A stretch of 64,000 nucleotides of DNA from positions 1-64,000 of the forward strand of contig JAUXVD010000004.1 in the NCBI GenBank assembly GCA_030684575.1, given 5' to 3'. Each line of letters begins with the position of its first letter. Positions within the stretch are counted from its first letter, which is position 1. Source of the DNA: Nitrospirota bacterium (GTDB taxonomy: Bacteria; Nitrospirota; Nitrospiria; Nitrospirales; Nitrospiraceae). A program made the translations under genes and the position numbers. Under the pieces are notes generated by a model. The model did not search any database. It was not told the origin of the DNA and worked only from the letters and a program-made list of their open reading frames with translations. Positions 1 to 8,000 of this stretch are shown in pieces.

Positions 1-136
1 TTATCAGTCTCCTCACTTGCCGGTCCGTGACCATGCGCCCTCCCTTGGTAGAGCGAAGAGGGTACAGGACTGGCGGTTAGGAGGCGCGGCACCCCGCAAT
101 TCTAGTTGTCGTTACCCCGCAATTCTAATTGTCGCT
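1..136 (-). mobile_element. IS21-family element, terminal end with istA 5' tip (runs off left edge)
   Basis: Read on the minus strand, an ATG at about position 33 opens a frame starting M-V-T-D-R-Q-V-R-R-L-I, which matches the usual beginning of IS21-family IstA transposases, whose N-terminal helix-turn-helix starts with a 'QVRRI' segment. Outside this start lie two tandem copies of a 23-bp repeat, the arrangement of transposase-binding repeats found at IS21 ends. The element stops against a helicase fragment near 136-142. Only about 11 codons of istA are in the window, so the family call rests on the short N-terminus plus the end repeats. The exact last base of the element cannot be fixed, because the helicase frame is open across the junction. 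Confidence 0.6.
91..136. repeat. Two tandem 23-bp repeats at the IS21-like end
   Basis: Copies at 91-113 and 114-136 differ at only two positions. Each contains ACCCCGCAATTCTA followed by a TTGTCG tail. Multiple short subterminal repeats are characteristic of IS21-family termini, where they bind IstA. Confidence 0.75.
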
Positions 137-328
137 GAACAAGTTGGATTTCATGCTAATCAAATGCCTAGCGGAAAAGGCTACCCTTGTAGTAACAGGA
201 GACGACGATCAAGCAATCTATGGATTCCGGGGATGCACGCCGGACTACATTATTGACCTAGAGCAACATCTTGGGCGGAAGGTTAGCTCATATGAGCTTC
301 AAGTAAACTATCGTTGCCCACGCAATAT
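131..328 (+). pseudogene. UvrD/Rep-type helicase fragment
   Basis: About 66 codons are left of a superfamily 1 helicase. The peptide contains a VTGDDDQAIYGFRG segment, the classic UvrD/Rep motif III region, followed by a conserved NYRCPRNI segment. An intact protein would be at least 500 residues. The fragment starts just after where the Walker B 'DEFQD' motif would sit and is bounded on the left by the IS21-like end and on the right by the IS3 element, whose inverted repeat supplies the final codons and stop. It cannot be functional. Helicases of this type often accompany defence nucleases, but the original partner is lost. Confidence 0.85.
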
Positions 329-355
329 TGGGCTGCTGCCAGTTTAGTTGACACC
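329..355 (+). repeat. Left terminal inverted repeat of the IS3 element
   Basis: This 27-bp end pairs with 1547-1573. The outer 12 bases are identical in inverted orientation and the inner part is imperfect. Confidence 0.85.
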
Positions 356-364
356 AACCTACGC

Positions 365-1225
365 TCATTCTGCCTGCCGTTCGAACGCCATCGGACTCAG
401 ATAGCCCAACGTCGAGTGCCGCCGCGTGGGATTGTAGAAGCGCTCGATGTAATCGAACACGTCCGCTTTGGCTTGGTCTCGCGTGCGGTACGTTTTAGCC
501 GCTGTGCGTTCGGTCTTGAGCGAGGAGAAGAAGCTCTCCATCGCGGCATTGTCCCAGCAGTTGCCGGATCGGCTCATGCTACAGGTCACGCCATGGTCAG
601 CCAGCAGCCGCTGGAAAGGCTCGCTGGTGTATTGGCTCCCCCGATCCGAATGATGCAGGACCGCCTCAGGCTTGCCTCGCCGCCAGATCGCCATCACCAG
701 TGCATCGGTGACCAGTTGCGTGGTCATCGTCGCATGCATGGACCAGCCAACCACCCGTCGCGAGAACAGGTCCACGACCGCGGCCACGTAGAGCCAGCCT
801 TCGGCGGTCCAGAGATAGGTGAAGTCGGCGACCCATTTGCGATTGACCGACGCGGCCGTGAACGTCCGGTCGAGCACATTCGGCGCGACGGCGCTTGTCG
901 ACCGCACGCCAGTATCCAACGGCATCTTCCGGCGCCTGGGGCGGGCGCGCAACGCCGCGTGTCGCATCAGCCGCTCGATCCGATGTCGGCCGCAGGAGAC
1001 TCCGTCCGCTAGCAGATCGTGCCAGACACGCCGGGCTCCATAGGTCCGGTCGCTGGCGAGAAAGCTGGCTCGCACCCTGGTCAGCAGCTGATCGTTGGCC
1101 CTTGCCCGGGCACTCGGCGATCGGGTTCGCCAGACATAGAAGCCTGCCCGCGAGACCCCGAGCGCCTCGCACAACCACCCCGCCGGCCAAATCCCCCGGT
1201 GCTTCGCGATAAAGGCGAACTTCAT
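365..1225 (-). CDS. IS3-family transposase OrfB (DDE integrase domain)
   Basis: This 286-aa protein is the catalytic half of an IS3 transposase. An N-terminal HTH_21-like segment (about residues 45-100) precedes an rve integrase core. The DDE triad can be read as the Asp of W-V-A-D-F-T (about residue 135), the Asp of H-H-S-D-R-G-S-Q-Y (about 195) and the Glu of N-A-A-M-E-S-F-F (about 230), and the C-terminus carries the family's Y-N-x-x-R-x-H-S motif. The ATG overlaps the orfA stop as ATGA and has GGAGG just upstream, so OrfB could be made alone by reinitiation or as OrfAB by -1 slippage at 1255-1261. No frame damage is seen. Confidence 0.95.
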   Translation of the reverse strand: MKFAFIAKHRGIWPAGWLCEALGVSRAGFYVWRTRSPSARARANDQLLTRVRASFLASDRTYGARRVWHDLLADGVSCGRHRIERLMRHAALRARPRRRKMPLDTGVRSTSAVAPNVLDRTFTAASVNRKWVADFTYLWTAEGWLYVAAVVDLFSRRVVGWSMHATMTTQLVTDALVMAIWRRGKPEAVLHHSDRGSQYTSEPFQRLLADHGVTCSMSRSGNCWDNAAMESFFSSLKTERTAAKTYRTRDQAKADVFDYIERFYNPTRRHSTLGYLSPMAFERQAE

Positions 1226-1512
1226 AGCGCCTCCTTCGCGAAGTAGGCCGCGGCTTTTTTTAGGATATCGCGCTCCGCCTTTAGCTTGATGACTTCTCGG
1301 CGGAGCCGAGCCAGTTCCGCCTGCTCAGGCTTCATCTGCCCCTGGCCCGGAAAGGCCTGTGCCGCATCGGCGGCAGACTCCTGCACCCATCGGCGCAACA
1401 CCGTCCCATGCACGCCCAAATCCCGCGCAGCTTGCGCCACCGTCACCCCGCGCTGCTGGATTAACTTCACCGCCTCAATTTTGAACTCTCGCGTAAACTT
1501 CCGTCGCTCCAT
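1222..1512 (-). CDS. IS3-family transposase OrfA (DNA-binding HTH)
   Basis: This 96-aa protein starts M-E-R-R-K-F-T-R-E-F-K and carries an HTH_Tnp_1 fold (about residues 5-50, with the V-A-Q-A-A-R-D-L-G-V helix) followed by a leucine-zipper-like region (L-x-R-L-R-R-E-V-I-K-L-K, about 67-90) typical of IS3 OrfA. It binds the terminal repeats and is the N-terminal half of the OrfAB fusion. The slippery A7 tract is read in zero frame as CTA-AAA-AAA-GCC shortly before the stop. The following frame is -1 relative to orfA, as programmed frameshifting requires. Confidence 0.94.
   Translation of the reverse strand: MERRKFTREFKIEAVKLIQQRGVTVAQAARDLGVHGTVLRRWVQESAADAAQAFPGQGQMKPEQAELARLRREVIKLKAERDILKKAAAYFAKEAL
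1255..1261 (-). promoter_or_regulatory. Slippery heptamer for -1 frameshift between orfA and orfB
   Basis: Seven consecutive A on the minus strand, followed by G, lie in the orfA end region. The -1 frame from here is open through the orfB ATG with no stop, so slippage would give a full OrfAB fusion. This is the standard expression mode of IS3 elements. Confidence 0.7.
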
Positions 1513-1546
1513 GACCTACCTCCGGTTTCATTCATACACCTAACTC

Positions 1547-1573
1547 GGTGTCTTTGAAACCGGCAGCAGCCCA
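1547..1573 (-). repeat. Right terminal inverted repeat of the IS3 element
   Basis: This 27-bp end is the partner of 329-355. The last 12 bases are a perfect inverted match to the left end. Confidence 0.85.
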
Positions 1574-2421
1574 ATGCCGACTTTGGCCGCTACGTGTCGG
1601 GTGTTGATCCAAGCCTCCATCGCCTGTTCGAAAACTACTTCTCCTTCGATGGAAATTGGGCTGATTTTGAAAACACCCTTGCGCATCTCGACGTTGATCT
1701 CATACTTGACGAAGCGTCCGCTTCCTTTGTTCCATATTCTGCAGACTATTGGAGCGATGCGTTTCATCATGACTACCAGTATGAGATAGATCGCATCGTC
1801 AGTTCGCTATCGGAGAAATTAAAAAGACGATTCACTGAATGGATCTGTCGACTGACCATTCCCAGCCCATCCTCTTTCCAAATACCGTTGCTCGACCTCC
1901 CGTTGCATGCGCTGTATCTAACCTTCAATTACACGAATACGCTTCGGAAACTCTACGATGTCTCGTCTAGCCGCATCACCTACATTCACAACTATGCCGC
2001 CGGTCCTGACTCTGATCTGGTACTTGGGCATGGCATCAATCCCAAGACGATTGCGTCCCTTAATGCTCGCGCCGATCTTGAAGATCAAGACACGCGCGTT
2101 ACGCAGGCGAACGAATGCATCGACGACTACTTCTCCAGAACCTACAAGCCAACTGATCGCGTTATTTCAGCCCATCAAGATTTTTTCGATTCTCTGTCGG
2201 ACGTCAAGCGCATTTGTGTTCTTGGGCACTCACTCTCTGAGGTGGACTGGCCGTACTTCGCACTGATTGCAGCAAAAACCAAGGCGTCCGACCCGCACTG
2301 GATTGCCTCTTATCACGATGAAACGAAGATTCCTCTGATGAAAAAGGCGTTTTTCGAGTTCGGCTTACCGGCCGTAAAAGTCACGTATGCACGCATCACC
2401 GACATCCATCCTGAAACCTAA
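1574..2421 (+). pseudogene. AbiH-family abortive-infection protein, 5'-truncated by IS3
   Basis: The frame is open from the IS3 end to the TAA at 2419-2421 (about 280 codons). It carries AbiH hallmarks: an N-terminal W-A-D-F-E-N-T segment, L-T-F-N-Y-T-N-T-L-R-K-L-Y in the middle, I-H-N followed by L-V-L-G-H-G-I-N, and I-C-V-L-G-H-S-L-S-E-V-D near the end. AbiH proteins confer abortive phage resistance by an unknown mechanism. The missing N-terminus would hold the family's nucleotide-binding-like G-N-G-F-D motif, so this copy is probably dead unless an internal start (for example 1594) gives a partial product. The stop codon lies inside an attC-type core (ACCTAAC), as in integron cassettes. 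Confidence 0.8.
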
Positions 2422-2480
2422 CCCTGCGTTCGAGGCGACCTGCACGAAAAGCCGCACAGGCGCCTCATTGAAGGTGCATC
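2416..2480 (+). other. Degenerate attC-like site after the AbiH fragment
   Basis: ACCTAAC at 2416-2422 fits the integron core consensus RYYYAAC and includes the AbiH stop codon. The next bases, TTCGAGGCGACC, can pair with GGCGCCTCATTGAA at about 2457-2470 with extrahelical bases, as in an attC hairpin. No good GTTRRRY second core follows, and the HNH reading frame runs straight through the right half. The site therefore appears fused to, or truncated by, the neighbouring cassette. Confidence 0.45.
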
Positions 2481-2793
2481 AAAGACAGTGGCTGTCAACA
2501 CCTATGAGCGTAATGCGGAAGCAAGGGCTAAGTGCATCAAACATCACGGCTATAGATGTGCCGTATGCAAGTTAGATTTTGCTGTGATCTAAGGCTCAAT
2601 TGGTGACAAATACATCCACGTTCACCATGTAATCTGGCTTTCGGAGATCGGACGGGAGTACGTTCTGAATTCGATTAAGGCCCTCGTGCCTGTCTGCCCG
2701 AACTGCCACGCGATCAATCATCGCACTAGACCAGCCATGTCAGTAGAGCAGATAAGAAGGCACTTGGAAGAGAGAAGTGGCAAAGACATATAA
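2431..2793 (+). pseudogene. HNH endonuclease gene with nonsense mutation and lost 5' end
   Basis: One frame encodes an HNH nuclease C-terminal part. It has V-N-T-Y-E-R-N-A-E-A-R, C-A-V-C for the first zinc pair, V-H-H for the catalytic His pair, and V-P-V-C-P-N-C-H-A for the second zinc pair and the last catalytic H. Homologues normally have a Tyr in the 'F-x-x-x-Y-G-x-I-G' stretch between the zinc pairs. Here that codon is TAA (2590-2592), most simply TAT or TAC changed to TAA. No start codon or N-terminal domain is found upstream, where the frame enters the degenerate attC. The family includes restriction-type and defence nucleases. The frame ends with TAA inside the next attC core. Confidence 0.8.
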
Positions 2794-2859
2794 CCAGTTG
2801 CTCCATCGGACGCCAAGAAGGCTAGCGCCTTTTTGGCGCCGCTGAGTTTCGCGTTAATG
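2788..2859 (+). other. attC-like recombination site (cassette end 1)
   Basis: An imperfect palindrome of about 72 bp starts at ATATAAC, which includes the HNH stop codon, and ends at GTTAATG. The inner arms pair well: CGGACGCCAAGAAGGC against GCCTTTTTGGCGCCG, with mismatches and a short loop. Outer core sites deviate from RYYYAAC and GTTRRRY by one or two bases. Position directly after a stop codon and overall fold match integron attC sites. Confidence 0.65.
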
Positions 2860-3162
2860 CGACAGGGCTGAGGCCCGCTTTATGGCGGTGCGATCTCGGC
2901 GCCGAACTTCTGCACTCTGGCCGACACTTGCCTGATGCCCTTACAGGCAAATCACGACCCAAACCAGATGTACACGACTGACCGCTACCAGAGGGGGACT
3001 TACGCCGATCCGCATAAGAGCCCGTGATCGATGATCGATGGGCCGTCACTCATTGCACCACCGTCGATGATGGGATATTGTTCACGATCATTGAAGGTGT
3101 GTTATGCGGATAGAAAATAGCAGATCCGGTTCTTATATGGATCCGCCTGAACATTGTTATCC
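2853..3162 (+). repeat. Non-coding spacer block, copy 1
   Basis: From the attC core the sequence continues with GCGACAGGGCTGAGG and a conserved stretch holding the palindrome TCGGCGCCGA, and ends at CTGAACATTGTTATCC. A second block at 4833-5087 has the same start and end but a different middle, and a third start lies at 11371. No credible ORF is present. The block may be an ORF-less cassette or a shared cassette leader. It contains the inverted-repeat element at 3004-3147. Confidence 0.6.
3004..3147. mobile_element. Small inverted-repeat element, copy 1 (MITE-like)
   Basis: The left arm GCCGATCCGCATAAGAGCC (3004-3022) pairs with a right arm at 3128-3147 that has a few changes. The decamer TTATGCGGAT occurs at 3103-3112 as a direct copy, inverted within the left arm, and degenerate in the right arm. 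A second, better-conserved copy is at 9430-9571. No ORF is inside. The repeated TTATGCGGAT units could be recombinase-binding sites of a non-autonomous element, but that is inference. Confidence 0.55.
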
Positions 3163-3198
3163 GGACCCTATGGGGCGACGGTTTGAGGAAGCGCCACT

Positions 3199-3720
3199 GT
3201 GGAGATAAACACCCTCTCGGTCGTCATTGGCATCATCGTTGGTGTCGTCACGATTGTTGGTGCCCTCAGCGGGGCATTCAAATGGCTTTGGCAGAAGCTG
3301 GTCGGGTTCTTGAAGGGCAGCGACGAGCTTGCGCTCAATGTACCCAAGAAGACGCTCATCATCCTGCCTAAGGCGGACGGGAGGTCGTGTTGGTGGCACA
3401 TGGGGGCAATGGCCCAGAAGCCAGCCATGCAGATTGTCGCTCGATACACGGTCACCAACATGACCAAGATCGGGATCGTACCCACGGTTGCCAGGATGCG
3501 AAAACCCAAGTCACTCGGCCACGTAATGGTGCGCGACATCAATTCGCAGATGCACGGGGCGTTCGTGATCCCGCCAGGAGAGTCGACAGACCTCCACCTA
3601 GACTTCTGGATCGTGCCTCCTGTTCGGAAAAAAGGCGAGACCTTCATCACCGACGTTGCCGTCTTGGATCAGTTCGGCAACGAGCACTGGATTCGCCGTG
3701 TCGAGTTTGCATATCAGTAG
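3199..3720 (+). CDS. Cassette gene: N-terminally anchored protein of unknown function
   Basis: A 173-aa protein starts at GTG with GAGGAA eight bases upstream. Residues about 6-28 form one hydrophobic segment (V-V-I-G-I-I-V-G-V-V-T-I-V-G-A-L), a membrane anchor or uncleaved signal. The rest (about 45-173) is soluble and predicted rich in beta strand, with no recognised catalytic motif. It ends with F-A-Y-Q just upstream of a well-formed attC site, so it is a gene cassette. Its context among AbiH, SIR2 and AIPR genes makes a defence role possible, but nothing in the sequence proves one. I do not recognise the family. Confidence 0.75.
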   Translation: MEINTLSVVIGIIVGVVTIVGALSGAFKWLWQKLVGFLKGSDELALNVPKKTLIILPKADGRSCWWHMGAMAQKPAMQIVARYTVTNMTKIGIVPTVARMRKPKSLGHVMVRDINSQMHGAFVIPPGESTDLHLDFWIVPPVRKKGETFITDVAVLDQFGNEHWIRRVEFAYQ

Positions 3721-3750
3721 TCAAGCCATGAGCGCCAATAGCGCCGGGCC
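3721..3750 (+). other. Short spacer between cassette gene and attC
   Basis: Thirty bases separate the TAG from the attC core. No other feature is visible. Confidence 0.4.
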
Positions 3751-3846
3751 GGATAACAACGGCTTGCACCAGACAGGGCGCGGAGGTGCGGCCGCTTCGC
3801 GGCCGGTCGTTGAGGCGCGCCCTGCAGGTGAAGCCGGGTGTTAGAC
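3751..3846 (+). other. attC recombination site (cassette end 2), best example
   Basis: This is the clearest attC in the window, at 96 bp. The outer core GTTAGAC (3840-3846) fits GTTRRRY exactly and the left core is GGATAAC. The next boxes, GGCTTGCACC and GGTGAAGCC, pair except for one unpaired G, the extrahelical base that directs IntI to the bottom strand. Inside, GGGCGCG pairs with CGCGCCC, and GGCCGC with GCGGCC around a TTC loop. The single-strand fold, spacing and core sites all match established integron attC architecture. Confidence 0.85.
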
Positions 3847-3865
3847 TCAGGGAACGGGTCGTGTA

Positions 3866-4747
3866 ATGGGAAGCCGTTACTATAGCGAAAGACTTGCAGG
3901 CAAGGCACCTCGGGAGGACGAAACGATCTCGGCCGCCTTCTGGGGCGGCTTCGTCGCGTTTGTAGAATCTCGGTCCCGAGACGGCTGGTTTGCCGAACGC
4001 TATCCCAGCCACTGCTTCGAGGCACCTCTTCCGGTAGAAACCGATGCGTCCGCCCTTGGCGCAGCATTCGCGGCGCACAATCCACGAGTTCCCTGGCCGC
4101 TCGACGGGCGGACCCCACCTGATACGCTTGAGGTTTTGGACTCGGTCGAGTTCTTCGCCCAGATCGTGTCGATGCCAACAAGTCGGACCTACCACGATTA
4201 CGGGAAGCACAACCACATCACTGCCTTCGATCCGGAGAGCGGCTTCGCCAAGTTTCAGCGGGAGATCAATACAATGCTCCGGCGATGCGGTCATCCCTAC
4301 GAACTCGATTCAAGTGGCGAGATCCAGCGAGTAGGCCCGCCTGTCCTGCGGGATGAGCTTGCATCGGTCTTCGCGAGTGGTGACACCGAACTTGATCACC
4401 TTCTCGCTATTGCCTGCCTGAAGTTCAAGCATCCAGACTGTGAGGTCAGAAAGGAGGCGCTGGAGAAGGTCTGGGATGCTTGGGAACGCCTCAAGACCAT
4501 TCTTCCAGGTGACAAGAAGACTAGCGTTAAAGCTCTTCTCGACTCTGCGGTGGTTGAGCCCACGTTCCGTGAACGTATCGAGCGAGAGGCTCGGGAACTT
4601 ACGGAGATTGGAAATACGTTCATGATTCGGCACACGGAGACCAGCAAAGTTCCGATCGAGAACAGTCACCACGTTGACTACCTCTTCCACCGGATGTTTG
4701 CCCTGATCCTTATGGTCTTGCGCGTTCGACGAGGGACCTGTGTCTAA
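3866..4747 (+). CDS. Cassette gene: unknown 293-aa protein
   Basis: The 293-aa soluble protein has no signal peptide. The first half has aromatic-rich segments (F-W-G-G-F-V-A-F-V-E, W-F-A-E-R-Y-P) and a Y-H-D-Y-G-K-H-N-H stretch around residue 110. The C-terminal 130 residues look helical, with T-E-I-G-N-T-F-M-I-R-H-T-E-T followed by H-H-V-D-Y-L-F-H-R-M-F-A-L-I. That tail loosely recalls the Abi-C domain of abortive-infection-like proteins, where an R-H pair precedes a helix. This is a weak resemblance and I assign no function. The start ATG has AGGGA about 12 bases upstream. The TAA stop lies in a perfect RYYYAAC core, so this is a cassette gene. Confidence 0.75.
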   Translation: MGSRYYSERLAGKAPREDETISAAFWGGFVAFVESRSRDGWFAERYPSHCFEAPLPVETDASALGAAFAAHNPRVPWPLDGRTPPDTLEVLDSVEFFAQIVSMPTSRTYHDYGKHNHITAFDPESGFAKFQREINTMLRRCGHPYELDSSGEIQRVGPPVLRDELASVFASGDTELDHLLAIACLKFKHPDCEVRKEALEKVWDAWERLKTILPGDKKTSVKALLDSAVVEPTFRERIEREARELTEIGNTFMIRHTETSKVPIENSHHVDYLFHRMFALILMVLRVRRGTCV

Positions 4748-4839
4748 CCTGCCGCTGCATCCGACGAGCGGTGCGGCCGCCGAGACCGGATCTGAGCTGT
4801 TGTGCGCGCCGCTCGCGGCTGAGCGGCAAGGCGTCAATG
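4742..4839 (+). other. attC recombination site (cassette end 3)
   Basis: GTCTAAC (4742-4748) matches RYYYAAC exactly and contains the stop codon of the preceding gene. CTGCCGCT and CGACGAGCGG pair with CCGCTCGCGG and TGAGCGGCA on the other arm, with bulges. The right core reads GTCAATG, one transition away from the GTTAATG of cassette end 1. Folded length is about 98 bases. Confidence 0.75.
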
Positions 4840-5087
4840 CGACAGGGCTGAGGATCGCATTGTGGCGGTGCGATCTCGGCGCCGAACTTCCGCACTTGGC
4901 CGAACTGTGACCGTCGTCATGCGACCCAAAGCCGAAATGCACGACCGACGGCTATCAGGTGGTCCAATCGAATGACGGCGCCGTCGGTTCCCGCACGGTG
5001 TAAAAGAACAAACTTTCACAGCACTGCGGGCACCTAACGGTACTGCTGAAGAAGGATTGTCTTTAAGGCAAACTGAACATTGTTACC
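4833..5087 (+). repeat. Non-coding spacer block, copy 2
   Basis: The block begins with the same bases as 2853-3162 (ATGCGACAGGGCTGAGG, then GGCGGTGCGATCTCGGCGCC) and ends CTGAACATTGTTACC. It retains the internal CACGACCGACGGCTATC segment but lacks the TTATGCGGAT inverted-repeat element. ACCTAAC at 5032-5038 and GTTACCG at 5082-5088 could be degenerate core sites of an attC for the reversed SIR2 gene, since GTTAGGT on the minus strand fits GTTRRRY. The pairing between them is weak. Confidence 0.55.
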
Positions 5088-5093
5088 GCTGTC

Positions 5094-8000
5094 TCAGGTT
5101 TCGTTAGTTCCTCCGCTTCTCTCATATCGTGCCCAATATGCTTGCAAGCGTCGGAAGCCTGAATCTGAAGATAAACTGGACTCTGTTGAACTGATTTGGT
5201 CCAAACAGGTTTTCAGATCTTTGGCTGGCCATGGATCATGTTCATCCACAATTGCAATGAGCAGAGATAGGGACGCCAGGGGATATTTTGTCGCAAGACC
5301 CGATTCAGCAAGTTCGCTTAGTGGTAGGTAAAAGTTCTTGGTTTTAATCAAGAACGGCATCAAAAATGCCACTGCCTCAGGGAAAAGTGACCGGGCGAGA
5401 ACACAAATCCTCGCTAAAGCAGTCGATTCATGACTGGAACGCTTATCATATGATTTTGGCCAGATTGACTCAATGAGAGGCTTAACCCGGTTACTCCAAT
5501 ACTCTTCACTCCGATCCTCTGCGCCCTCAAGAGACCGTACCAACATCACAGCCGATTCAGCTAACCCTTGTTTAGGCAAGGCATTGAACGCCTCTCTCAA
5601 TTCATTTGTCATGAAATGCTGACCTAGCTCCAGTGCTGCCACTGTGAGCAGGGAAGCGTATTGCGAATCGTGTTTCCCAAGATCAGGGTAATGGTGAGCT
5701 GTCGCGAGAAAAGAACTCTTAAATGCATCCAACAATTCAGCACTTAGCCGTGGTGTCCATAAATAACCTTCCCATACTCCCTTCGCCTCAACCGGATTGG
5801 TGTCCCAGTTAAAAACTGGCAGCAACATTTGCGTGGTCCATACCGGGTCACCTGAGTATAGGGATCTGAGATGTGCAGCCATGATGACCCGACCATGAAC
5901 GTACTCCCTTGGCTGCGGATCGAAGAGTCGTGTTAGTCTAAGTTTAATGGGTTCAGGCAATCCTGAATCAACCGCTGGCTCAGTCTGATACCAGAAGTCG
6001 AGGAGAGCCTCCGTGGCTTGCCCAACAGGATTGTTGATTGCAGCATGAACAGGCTTACCATCTGAAACGTCATCAGTAGCATACTCCAAGATCTTGTCGA
6101 GGAGCTGAAACCATAATTGATGTGAAGATGACGGTACCTGCCTCGCTAACCTCTTGAGCCACCAACCATAGGCGTGCTTGAGGTTGGAGTATGTATCTAT
6201 GGGCACCTGAAGCAGGGACGGTCCAATCTCGCTAAGGCTCGTCAAACCAATTTCACTCTCAGCAAACACCTGCAATGCTACTCGCCATACACCAGCATTC
6301 CAGATCCCATTTTCTCCGAGAATACGAATTGCTGCCATTGCCTTATCTGGAGCGGTTTGACAGATATCTTTCCAATCATCTTCGTACCAATGATCATCGA
6401 CAGGGCGAGTCTTGAGTGCGTTCACCAACTGTTCATGTTGTCTCGGCAAAACGATATGAGTCCTAAAACTTCTTCCTGAACCAGATTCCATCCGATAGGG
6501 AAATTGGTCTTGGTCATCTGGTGAAAGCTGCCATTGTGGAAATCTACCGGAAATTGCGGCAAGACGTTCCTTTGCCTTACCCGTCATTTCAGAACCCGTT
6601 GTTTCCCATATTTTCAATCGCAACCAAGTCTTACGGTCCACTATCCCACTCCACTCTTCATCCTGGAGGTCTTCGCGATACATGCTCCGCGGTGGCCCAG
6701 CCAAGATAACCTTGCAGAGTTCACTCCTCTGAGAAGCATCAAGCCTGGCAACTAGATGTATTAGCAGGCGCAGTGATTCTCTCTGAGTTTCAGGTGACCA
6801 CAACCACTGAGCATTATCCTGCAACAAGAATTTTAGTCCCTGTGTGTGGTTGATAAGGGGAGATTCTGTTGCAACGTGGAAGACCAGCCTTTTGAAGAGC
6901 GGGTATTTGATCAGATTCCATCTCTCCAATTCAGACTCTGCCAGAGTAGGCGCACCCGTTGATGTTGATAGCCATGCATCTCGACAAATTTTGATCAGAG
7001 CAGTCCAATCATGGAAATTATTATTTTGAGGATGGTCAGATATAGATGGACGGGCGATGTATGAAAGGTCGCTTTGCCAGGAAACTTCACCCAGCTCGGC
7101 CATTAGATCCAAGGCTTCTTGCAGGCATGTCGTAAATTCAGAAAGTGAGTCAATTGCCAGCTTAGGCCAGTCAGTGCACTCTTTGATCTCGTTCAGTTTT
7201 TCCCAGGGAGATTCTCCGATCCGAAGACATATTTCCCAACTAGCGTAGTCCCCGGCTAGTTTTGCTCTAAGGCGATCTCCTTGATCCTCCTCGCCATTTT
7301 CCCGTTGCGCGTCCCACTGTAATGGCTCCCTGAGTCCCACAATGGGACGAAGCATCTGCGACAACTCTCGTTTTAGAGAAACACTCCAACCAAACCGCTT
7401 GAACCGATTGCACCAACGATAGAGAGACATTGAAGAATAATTCCGCATGCTCGTCGCGAGTCCAGCACAAATCAATCTCCAGATCAAAGCAAGAGGCCCA
7501 GAAATCCGAGGAGGATCGGCAATCAGCTCCCGGGTTACCAATTCTCTAAACTGTGGATGGAGTAAACAGCCACTCTTGATGACCCATGTAAGCACCTTCT
7601 GTTGGTCAAGATGGCGGCATATCCATCTTGCGATATGCCCCATCACCTCGTCTAAACGAGGCGCAAGGAAATCAGCATCTGCGAGTGACACAAGCGCCAT
7701 GTTGGAATTGTTATTCTGTGGCGCTGGACGATTTACTAAAGAAAATGATTTCACATCTTCGATAGAAAATGGCTTTGTTACCCCAAGGCTGGAGAGATCG
7801 GATATTTTGAATCGTGACTCTGCAAAAACGTCGAGCCATTCAACCGGCGGTATAGGATCTAGATCGGCAAAGGCCTTAGTCACCGTTGGATCCATCAAAG
7901 CCCAGATTACTCGATCAACCTGACCATCACTTGCATTGGGTGAAGGAGGCATAACGGCTTCACGGGCTATGATGGCTCGCTTGCCAGTCATTCCGTCTCG

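Larger units (their letters stand above)
329..1573 (-). mobile_element. Complete IS3-family insertion sequence (about 1245 bp)
   Basis: The element starts TGGGCTGCTGCC and ends with the complement GGCAGCAGCCCA, giving 27-bp imperfect terminal inverted repeats and the TG...CA ends typical of IS3. Inside are overlapping orfA and orfB on the minus strand, with a run of seven A on that strand suited to -1 frameshifting. Length and layout match the family. The flanks do not form a target-site duplication, and they belong to different genes (helicase on the left, AbiH on the right). The element therefore marks a deletion or recombination junction, not a simple insertion. Both frames are open and the transposase looks intact. 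Confidence 0.93.

Noticed and set aside
3004-3162. Inverted-repeat element read as an attC site
   Set aside because: The arms pair, but core sites are missing at the correct distance (TTAC where AAC is needed) and spacing is unlike attC.
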